Source: CAWFGS01 sp963815535 (GTDB lineage Bacteria; Pseudomonadota; Alphaproteobacteria; Sphingomonadales; Sphingomonadaceae). From it: a stretch of DNA of 64,000 bases. Below the pieces are notes generated by a model. That model did not search any database. It saw nothing but the letters and a program-made list of their open reading frames with translations, and had not been told where the DNA came from. A program made the translations under genes and the position numbers. This document shows positions 46,904 to 53,766 of the stretch, piece by piece. Positions within the stretch are counted from its first letter, which is position 1; each line of letters opens with the position of its first letter. The DNA is taken from the NCBI GenBank assembly GCA_963815535.1, contig CAWFGS010000001.1, positions 806,001 to 870,000 on the forward strand. Reading direction: 5' to 3'.

Positions 46904-47013
46904 AGACCGGGCGGGCATTTCCCCCCTCTTAGCCCGTCCGGTCGGTGCGCCGCGGCGCACCACCTCCCTGAACCTTGGCCACCTCGAGCATTGCGCTCGA
47001 GGTGGTATTTTTA
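46904..47013 (+). ncRNA. Candidate small RNA with three hairpins and anti-Shine-Dalgarno segments
   Basis: A 110-nt intergenic unit with every part of a trans-acting sRNA. Hairpin 1 is GACCGGGCGGGC / GCCCGTCCGGTC (46905-46916 with 46932-46943, 11 of 12 pairs), with a C-rich loop ATTTCCCCCCTCTTA. Next is the perfect 18-bp palindrome GGTGCGCCGCGGCGCACC (46944-46961). A single-stranded linker ACCTCCCTGAACCTTGG holds CCUCC, complementary to GGAGG ribosome-binding sites. Hairpin 3 is a terminator. C-rich anti-SD loops are the hallmark of alphaproteobacterial sRNA families such as alpha-r14 and the Cuckoo RNAs; membership in either is not claimed. No reading frame fits. Confidence 0.6.
46979..47013 (+). 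terminator. Strong intrinsic terminator
   Basis: Perfect 11-bp stem CCACCTCGAGC / GCTCGAGGTGG (46979-46989, 46995-47005), a 5-nt loop, then TATTTTTA. The T-run lies only on the + strand side, so it serves the candidate sRNA, or less likely sapC 160 bp upstream, not the opposing amidohydrolase gene. Confidence 0.85.
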
Positions 47014-47016
47014 TAC

Positions 47017-48003
47017 CTACTCCGCCGCCATAGGGAGATTTTCGCCGCGACCGATGCCGATCACCTCCCGCGACAACTCGCGAATGACCTCTGCGAGCAT
47101 ATCGGCCACCGTATTGCAGTCGCCGGATATTTCGGCGAGGTCGGCATCGAGATAGGCGCTGCGGCATACCTCCAGCTGAAACGCATGGATGCCGCGCGCG
47201 GGATTGGCATGGCGGTCCAAGACATATCCACCGGCATAGGGGCGATTATGGGCGGCCATCAGTCTGAGAGCGGCAAAACGCCGGAAAGCCGTGGCCATCA
47301 GCATCGGTTCGCATGACGCACCGAACCTGTCGCCGAGGACGAACCGGGCCGTAGGCTCCCCCCGCCGGACTGGTTTCAGCGGCGGCATGGAATGCAGATC
47401 GATTAGGAGCGCGGCCCCCCATTCGTCACGGATCGTTTCCAGCGCGGTCCCCAACGCGGCGTGATAGGGCCGATGAATGTGGTCAATCCGCCATTGAAGC
47501 GCCTCCGGTTCGACCGGACCCTTCCAGATCTCGCCCACCCCTTGCAATCTTCGCGGGACCAACCCCAATCCCCCGCGAGCGCGGCGCGGCGTGGCGGCGC
47601 CCAAGACGCCTGCCGGCCTGCCGCCTGCAATCATAGTCCAGTCGATATCATCGGGCGAGCGGTTCAGATCGATAATGGCGCGTGGCGTATTCGCCACCAG
47701 CAGGGGTGCGGACAGTCTGGCGACGATACGCGTCGCAATCCGATCGACATGGCGATCCTCCAGCGTCACCGTACTGGCATCCGGCAGCCGCATAGCCTCC
47801 AGAATGTCAGGCGGATAATCGCGACCCGCATGCGGCACTGCGATCAACACCGGCATTGCCGCATCGGGCAGGCCGGTAAGGGTAAACACGGCTCGGTCTG
47901 TCGCACGCGCGATCGTGGACGGATCCGATGTGTCGTGCGGCGGCTTGATCATCGCAACCCGCATAATCGCAACCGGCTCTGTGTCAAAATTGGGCGGGTC
48001 CAA
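47017..48003 (-). CDS. N-formylglutamate amidohydrolase family protein
   Basis: Up to 328 aa; the ATG at 47964 (MRVAMIKPPHD) or a later one is as likely as the first. Family marks are PVLIAVPHAGRDYPPD with the metal His, the acid block TLEDRHVDRIA, ALLIDLHSMPP, and the C-terminal HAFQLEVCRSAYLD. Family members release formate from N-formylglutamate at the end of histidine breakdown, but this branch often stands alone without hut genes, as here, so the substrate may differ. It diverges from cpdR. Confidence 0.88.
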   Translation of the reverse strand: MDPPNFDTEPVAIMRVAMIKPPHDTSDPSTIARATDRAVFTLTGLPDAAMPVLIAVPHAGRDYPPDILEAMRLPDASTVTLEDRHVDRIATRIVARLSAPLLVANTPRAIIDLNRSPDDIDWTMIAGGRPAGVLGAATPRRARGGLGLVPRRLQGVGEIWKGPVEPEALQWRIDHIHRPYHAALGTALETIRDEWGAALLIDLHSMPPLKPVRRGEPTARFVLGDRFGASCEPMLMATAFRRFAALRLMAAHNRPYAGGYVLDRHANPARGIHAFQLEVCRSAYLDADLAEISGDCNTVADMLAEVIRELSREVIGIGRGENLPMAAE

Positions 48004-48041
48004 TTGCGCGCAGGATTTTTTAAGCGTTTGCCGCTATCGGC

Positions 48042-48437
48042 ATGGGAATGAACCACGCGCACACTTTACGAATCCTGCTCGCCGAAGACGATATGGCGAT
48101 GCAGGGCTATCTCTCACGCGCGTTAGAGCGGGCGGGGTACAGCGTAGTCGCCGTTGATCGCGGAACCGCCGCATTGCCTTTGTTGGAGGCGGAGCATTTC
48201 GATCTTCTGCTGTCCGACATCGTCATGCCCGAAATGGACGGCATCGAACTTGCCCAGAAATGCAACGAAGTCAGCCCCGCGACCAAAGTGATGTTCATCA
48301 CCGGGTTTGCCGCCGTTTCTTTAAAGGCAAGCCGGGAACAGCCCACTGCGAAAGTGCTGTCGAAACCATTCCACCTGCGCGATCTGGTGCTGGAGGTGGA
48401 ACGCGTTTTCGAAAGTCCGGCGGAGGCACGCAGCTGA
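48042..48437 (+). CDS. cpdR: Single-domain response regulator CpdR
   Basis: About 130 aa receiver without an output domain. The acidic pair is in RILLAEDDMAMQGYLS, the phosphorylated Asp in LLLSDIVMPEMDGIE, the Thr-type switch in VMFITGFAA and the Lys in VLSKPFHLRDLVLEVERVF. In Caulobacter CpdR, phosphorylated through CckA-ChpT, controls ClpXP degradation of CtrA and other factors. A second ATG two codons in (MNHAHTLRIL) may be the true start. cckA lies at the other end of this window. Confidence 0.88.
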   Translation: MGMNHAHTLRILLAEDDMAMQGYLSRALERAGYSVVAVDRGTAALPLLEAEHFDLLLSDIVMPEMDGIELAQKCNEVSPATKVMFITGFAAVSLKASREQPTAKVLSKPFHLRDLVLEVERVFESPAEARS

Positions 48438-48517
48438 TCGGTCCAAACCCCCTTGCGCCGACCGTGCCCGACCGCTAGGGCGCGCGTCTGCCGCGGGATG
48501 CGGCGCAATCCGAATGT

Positions 48518-48592
48518 GGGCGTATAGCTCAGTGGTAGAGCACTTCGTTGACATCGAAGGGGTCGGGAGTTCAACTCTCTCTACGCCCACCA
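48518..48592 (+). tRNA. tRNA-Val (anticodon GAC)
   Basis: 75 nt with encoded CCA. Acceptor GGGCGUA/UACGCCC, D stem GCUC/GAGC, anticodon stem CUUCG/CGAAG with loop UUGACAU (anticodon GAC), T stem GGAGU with loop UCAACUC region. It reads GUC and GUU. It lies 80 bp after cpdR. Confidence 0.95.
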
Positions 48593-48704
48593 TTCGGCCA
48601 GCGGTGAAATGGGTATCATTGCGCGATTTGGCGTTTCGGCGACCTTGCCTCCCCGCCCTCCTCTGCTAAGGCTCCGGCAAACTTGAAAAAGGCAGCAGGA
48701 CCCT

Positions 48705-49923
48705 ATGGCGAAGATCACCGTTAAGAACCCCGTCGTCGAACTCGACGGCGATGAAATGACCCGCATCATCTGGCAGTGGATCCGCGAACGCCTGATCCTG
48801 CCCTATCTCGATATCGATCTGAAATATTACGACCTGTCGATCGAAAAGCGGGACGAGACGGACGACCAGATTACGATCGACGCCGCCAACGCGATCAAGG
48901 AACATGGGGTCGGCGTCAAATGCGCGACGATTACGCCCGACGAACAACGCGTGGAAGAATTTTCTCTCAAGAAAATGTGGCGGTCGCCCAATGGCACGAT
49001 CCGCAATATCTTGGGCGGCGTGGTGTTTCGCGAACCCATAGTGATCGACAATGTGCCGCGTTTGGTTCCGGGCTGGACGGACCCGATCGTAATCGGCCGT
49101 CATGCCTTCGGCGACCAATATCGCGCAACCGACACGCTGATCCCCGGCGCGGGCAAGCTGCGCCTGGTGTTCGAAGGGGAGGACGGTAAGAAAATCGACC
49201 TCGACGTGTTCGAATTCGAAACCGCCGGCGTTGCGATGGCGATGTACAATCTGGACGATTCGATCCGCGATTTCGCCCGAGCGTCGATGAATTACGGGCT
49301 GGACCGCAAATGGCCCGTTTATCTCAGCACCAAGAACACGATCATGAAAGCCTATGACGGAAGGTTCAAAGACTCTGTTCGAGGAGATTTTCGAAAGCGA
49401 ATTCAAAGACAAATTCGCCGAAGCGGGCATTACTTACGAACATCGCCTGATCGACGATATGGTGGCATCCGCGCTGAAATGGAACGGCAAGTTCGTATGG
49501 GCTTGCAAGAATTACGACGGCGATGTGCAGTCCGATACCGTGGCGCAGGGCTTCGGTTCGCTGGGCCTGATGACGTCCGTGTTGATGACGCCCAATGGCG
49601 ACACGGTCGAGGCGGAAGCGGCGCACGGCACGGTCACCCGCCATTATCGCCAGCATCAGGAAGGCAAGGCGACCAGCACCAACCCCATCGCCTCCATCTT
49701 CGCATGGACGCGCGGCCTGATGTATCGCGGCAAGTTCGACGGTACGCCCGAAGTGGTCGAATTTGCTGAAACGCTGGAGCGGGTTTGCATCGAAACGGTC
49801 GAGAAGGGCCACATGACGAAGGATCTGGCACTGCTGATCGGGCCTGGGCAGAACTGGCTGACGACGGAACAATTCTTCGAAGCGATCGTCACCGGCCTGG
49901 AAACCGAAATGCAGGTGCAGTAA
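48705..49923 (+). CDS. icd: NADP-dependent isocitrate dehydrogenase (one frame lesion)
   Basis: Oxidative decarboxylation of isocitrate in the TCA cycle. Type II (eukaryote-like) dimeric form: start MAKITVKNPVVELDGDEMTR, with WRSPNGTIRNILGGVVFREP and YGLDRKWPVYLSTKNTI. Near 49365 one extra G is removed so that DGRFK continues as TLFEEIFESEFKDKF. Metal and NADP segments are RLIDDMVASALKW, NYDGDVQSDTVAQGFGSLGL and AAHGTVTRHYR. The repaired length is 405 aa, as in the family. Confidence 0.95.
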
Positions 49924-49943
49924 TTTCCCTCAAATGATTTGGG

Positions 49944-49971
49944 CGAGGGAGGGTGCATTCACTCTCCCTCG
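49944..49971 (+). terminator. Hairpin after icd
   Basis: An 8-bp stem CGAGGGAG / CTCCCTCG with a 12-nt loop, 20 bp after the icd stop. There is no clear T-run, so termination efficiency is uncertain. Confidence 0.4.
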
Positions 49972-50016
49972 TGCATTTGACAGCGCCTTCACCAGTGTAT
50001 CGTCCGAAAGTATCTC

Positions 50017-51717
50017 ATGGCCGATAGCGCCCCCGAAAAACCTGCAGCGAAATCAGCGCGAAAATCCGTTGCGAAAGCGAACAACCGGTCGGGCAAGGCC
50101 CGGTTGGAAGTCCGGCAGGCCCGCCCCGCCGATGTGCGCGCGATCGCGGATCTGGTGAAGCGCGCTTATGCCGATTTGCCGCCTTACACGCTGGGTGAAT
50201 TGCGCGGGCAGATCAACAATTACGCAGAAGGCTGCTTCGTCGCGAAGATGGACGGCGTGCTGGTCGGCTATTGCGCGTCGATGCGGCTCAGTAAGAACAC
50301 CGCGCTCAAACCGCATACTTGGGACGAGATTACCGGCAACGGCTTCGGGTCGCGCCATCTGGCCAATGGCGAATGGCTGTATGGTTATGAAATGTGCGTC
50401 GATCCCAAGATGCGCGGCACGCGGATCGGGCGGCGTCTGTACGAAGAACGGCGCCAGCTTGCCGAACGGCTCGACCTGACCGGCATCGTGTTCGGCGGCC
50501 GTATGCCGAACCTGTCGCGCAACTGGCGCAAGGTCGATGGACCGCAGGATTATCTCGATCAGGTCTTGGACAACAAGATCCACGACCCCGTCTTGCGCTT
50601 TCAACTCGCCAACGGGTTCGAGCCGATCGGCATCCTGCAAAACTACCTGCCGGAAGATAAGAAGAGCAAAGCTTTCGCCGTCCATATGGTGTGGCGTAAC
50701 CCTTACATCGACACCGACACGCCGAAGAAACATCGTATCCCGCGCGGGGTCGAAAGCGTGCGGATCGCGACTTGTCAATTGCAGGCACGACAAGTCGCCG
50801 ACTTCGATGAGTTCATGCGGCACGTCGAATATTTTGTCGATGTATCAGCGGATTACGAAGGTGACTTCATAGTTTTTCCCGAATTGTTCACGCTGATGCT
50901 CCTGTCATTCGAAGATAAGGAGCTGACGCCGATGGAGGCCATCGAAAAGCTCAGTCGATACACCCCCCGCATCCGTCAGGCGCTGAGCGATATGGCGTTG
51001 AAATACAATATCAACATCATCGGCGGATCGCACCCGACCCGGCTCGACGATGGCGATATCCACAACATCGCCTATGTCTGCCTGCGCGATGGCTCCATCC
51101 ATTCGCAGGAAAAAATCCATCCCACTCCGAACGAAGCCTATTGGTGGAATATCAAGGGCGGGGATTCGATCGACGCCATTCAGACCGATTGCGGCCCGAT
51201 CGGCGTGCTGATCTGTTACGACAGCGAATTTCCCGAACTGGCCCGACGTCTGGTGGATGAAGGGGCGCGGATCATCTTCGTGCCGTTCTGCACCGACAGC
51301 CGCCAGGGCTACATGCGTGTCCGCTATTGCGCGCAGGCCCGTGCCATTGAAAACCAGTGTTTCGTGGCGATGAGCGGCAACGTCGGAAATCTCCCCAATG
51401 TCGGCAATATGGATATCCAATACGCGCAAAGCTGCATCCTGACGCCTTGCGACTTTCCCTTCGCGCGTGACGGTATTGCAGCCGAAGCGACCGAGAATGT
51501 CGAAACGCTAACGATCAGCGACGTCAATCTCGCCGATCTTAGCTGGGCACGCGCCGAGGGAACGGTCCAGAACCTGGCCGATCGCCGGTTCGATCTCTAT
51601 CGTATCGAATGGGACAAACGCGTCGGTGCGGCGGGGAACGGCGTCGATCTCCAATCGAAAGCGGACGATCATGCCGCACCGCGTCCGATCGGTCCGGCCT
51701 CGCCAGGCGGCGGCTGA
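50017..51717 (+). CDS. Bifunctional GNAT acetyltransferase / carbon-nitrogen hydrolase
   Basis: 566 aa, intact two-domain fusion. After a basic 25-residue lead, residues about 30 to 240 form a GNAT domain (VRQARPADVRAIADLVKRAYADL; acetyl-CoA loop GYEMCVDPKMRGTRIGRRLY). Residues about 250 to 540 form a nitrilase domain: Glu in DFIVFPELFTLML, Lys in HSQEKIHPTPNEAYWW, Cys in IGVLICYDSEFPELARRL. The fusion is a known architecture, but the joint substrate is unknown; an acyl group moved by one domain and hydrolysed by the other is possible. It is not the same gene type as the stand-alone nitrilase at 13792. Confidence 0.9.
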   Translation: MADSAPEKPAAKSARKSVAKANNRSGKARLEVRQARPADVRAIADLVKRAYADLPPYTLGELRGQINNYAEGCFVAKMDGVLVGYCASMRLSKNTALKPHTWDEITGNGFGSRHLANGEWLYGYEMCVDPKMRGTRIGRRLYEERRQLAERLDLTGIVFGGRMPNLSRNWRKVDGPQDYLDQVLDNKIHDPVLRFQLANGFEPIGILQNYLPEDKKSKAFAVHMVWRNPYIDTDTPKKHRIPRGVESVRIATCQLQARQVADFDEFMRHVEYFVDVSADYEGDFIVFPELFTLMLLSFEDKELTPMEAIEKLSRYTPRIRQALSDMALKYNINIIGGSHPTRLDDGDIHNIAYVCLRDGSIHSQEKIHPTPNEAYWWNIKGGDSIDAIQTDCGPIGVLICYDSEFPELARRLVDEGARIIFVPFCTDSRQGYMRVRYCAQARAIENQCFVAMSGNVGNLPNVGNMDIQYAQSCILTPCDFPFARDGIAAEATENVETLTISDVNLADLSWARAEGTVQNLADRRFDLYRIEWDKRVGAAGNGVDLQSKADDHAAPRPIGPASPGGG

Positions 51718-51775
51718 AAATGCCTCTCGCGCGCAATTTCGTGACAGGTTGCGCTCTACGGCGTAGTCACCGCTG

Positions 51776-53536
51776 ATGGCATCCGGCGACCTCGCATCCC
51801 CTGCAATTTCCGATGCGCTCGTCATATTGGGCGCGGCCGGTCTGGTCATCCCGGTCTTCTCCCGCTTCCGCATAACGCCCGTTATCGGGTTCATCCTGAT
51901 CGGCATCGCGGTCGGGCCGTTCGGGCTGGGCAAGCTGGTGTTCGAATATCCGTGGCTGACCCATATAACCATCACCGATCCCGAAGCACTGGACCCGTTT
52001 GCGGAATTCGGCATCATACTGTTGCTATTCACCATCGGTCTCGAACTCAGCTTCAACCGGTTGTGGCAGATGCGCCGCATGGTGTTCGGCCTGGGCGCGC
52101 TGGAACTGATAATCATCGGCACGTTGTTGGCCATATTCCTCAATATGATGGGACAATATTGGACCGGCGCGATCGGTCTGGGATTGGCGCTCGCGCTGTC
52201 CTCCACTGCCATCGTGTTGCCGATATCGGGCACGCAATCGCCTGTCGGGCGGGCGGCGCTTTCGATGCTGTTGTTCGAAGATATCGCCATCGTGCCGATC
52301 ATCTTCCTGCTGGGCGCAATGGCTCCCTTCGCCCAGAATGACGGGTGGGAGGGGCTGGTCGATACGCTTTGGATCAGCGGCCTCGTCATCGTCGCTCTGC
52401 TGGTGCTCGGCCGCATCGCCCTACCCCGCCTGTTTGCGCAGGCTGCACGCACGAAGAGTCCCGAACTGTTCCTCGCCGCCACCCTGCTGGTGGTTATCGG
52501 GGCCAGCCTTGCAACGGCAGCCACCGGTCTGTCGCCCATCGTCGGTGCGATCCTGGCTGGGTTGCTCATCGCCGAAACCGAATATCACGGCGAGGTCGAA
52601 ACCATCATGGAACCGTTCAAGGGGCTGGCGCTGGGCGTATTTCTGATCACGGTGGGGATGAGCATCGACGTCACCACCATCTACGACAATTGGTGGCGTA
52701 TCGCGCTGGCCGTGGTCGGCGTCGTGATGTTCAAGGCACTGGTGACGGGCATATTGCTGCGGCTGATGGGCGCGAGGCGGAGCACGGCAACCGAAACCGG
52801 CATTTTGATGGCGAGCCCGTCCGAAACCACGCTGATCGTGCTGTCCGCCGCCAGCGCCGCCATGTTGATACAACCGGGCACGGCACAATTCTGGCAGATC
52901 GTCACTGCAATCGGCCTTACCATTACTCCGGTTTTGGCCAAGCTGGGGCAGATCGTGGCGCGCCGTGTGGAACCGCCGGCCGAACTGCCGGATGACGATG
53001 CGAAGGAGCCACGGGTCATCATCATCGGCGCGGGCCGTGTCGGGCGTTTGGTCGCGCAAATGTTGAAGGCTCACGACAAACCTTACGTCGCGATCGATTC
53101 CGACGCGGACCTGATCGCCAATGCGAAACGCAAGGGATACCGTGCAGTGTTCGGCGATGCGGCGCGCGGCGATGCGCTCGACCGCCTGGAAATCGATACG
53201 GCAGCTGCGGTCATCCTGACGATGGACGAACCCGTTTTGGCGCAACGTCTGGTCACGAAACTGCGTAAGGCGCATCCGAACCTGCCGATCATCGCGCGCG
53301 CGCGCGATATCAATCGCGCATCGGAACTCTACCGGGCCGGGGCCAGCCATGCCGTGCCCGAAACGCTGGAAAGCTCGTTGCAATTGTCGGAAGCGGTGCT
53401 GGTCGATATCGGAGTTCCGATGGGGCCGGTGATCGCTTCCATTCATGAAAAGCGGGATGAATTCCGCGCGCAGATCGAACAGGACGGCGACCTCGACCGC
53501 AAGCCGCAATTGCGGACCAGCACCGCGCCTGCCTAG
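51776..53536 (+). CDS. Kef-type (CPA2) cation:proton antiporter with TrkA-N domain
   Basis: 586 aa, intact. The N-terminal two thirds hold 11 to 13 membrane segments (LVILGAAGLVIPVFSRF, FILIGIAVGPFGLGKLVF, FGIILLLFTIGLELSFNRLW) with the exchanger motif LALALSSTAIVLPIS. Then follows a cytosolic RCK/TrkA-N domain beginning VIIIGAGRVGRLVAQMLKAHD, with a conserved NAD site. KefB/C proteins export potassium in exchange for protons and are gated by glutathione adducts; gating here is inferred. It starts 58 bp after the fusion gene. Confidence 0.92.
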   Translation: MASGDLASPAISDALVILGAAGLVIPVFSRFRITPVIGFILIGIAVGPFGLGKLVFEYPWLTHITITDPEALDPFAEFGIILLLFTIGLELSFNRLWQMRRMVFGLGALELIIIGTLLAIFLNMMGQYWTGAIGLGLALALSSTAIVLPISGTQSPVGRAALSMLLFEDIAIVPIIFLLGAMAPFAQNDGWEGLVDTLWISGLVIVALLVLGRIALPRLFAQAARTKSPELFLAATLLVVIGASLATAATGLSPIVGAILAGLLIAETEYHGEVETIMEPFKGLALGVFLITVGMSIDVTTIYDNWWRIALAVVGVVMFKALVTGILLRLMGARRSTATETGILMASPSETTLIVLSAASAAMLIQPGTAQFWQIVTAIGLTITPVLAKLGQIVARRVEPPAELPDDDAKEPRVIIIGAGRVGRLVAQMLKAHDKPYVAIDSDADLIANAKRKGYRAVFGDAARGDALDRLEIDTAAAVILTMDEPVLAQRLVTKLRKAHPNLPIIARARDINRASELYRAGASHAVPETLESSLQLSEAVLVDIGVPMGPVIASIHEKRDEFRAQIEQDGDLDRKPQLRTSTAPA

Positions 53537-53589
53537 TTTTCCGGGGACTTATTCGCAGCTCGACCGTTATACGGCCAAGGAGAACGAAT

Positions 53590-53763
53590 ATGAGTGACAA
53601 GACGAACCCCGCCAAGCCGGTCAGCAATTCCGAAAAATTCAAGCCGCAGAATGTCGCGAACGAAGGCGCGGGCAATATCCCGAATGCCGGGCGGAAGGAT
53701 CGCAATATGGACAGCGATATGGCGCGCGGCAGCGGTCAGGACATTCGCAACGGCAAACGCTGA
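53590..53763 (+). CDS. Small hydrophilic protein (57 aa), unknown
   Basis: MSDKTNPAKPVSNSEKF opens a 57-residue chain ending IRNGKR. It has a good ribosome-binding site (CAAGGAGAA) 8 bp before the ATG and follows the antiporter gene by 53 bp. It is rich in Asn, Lys, Asp and Gly with almost no large hydrophobic residues, so it is probably disordered, in the manner of small stress-induced proteins. The stop at 53763 is 3 bp from the end of the convergent alaS gene. No homologue is recognised. The codon pattern and RBS support it being real. Confidence 0.6.
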   Translation: MSDKTNPAKPVSNSEKFKPQNVANEGAGNIPNAGRKDRNMDSDMARGSGQDIRNGKR

Positions 53764-53766
53764 CGC

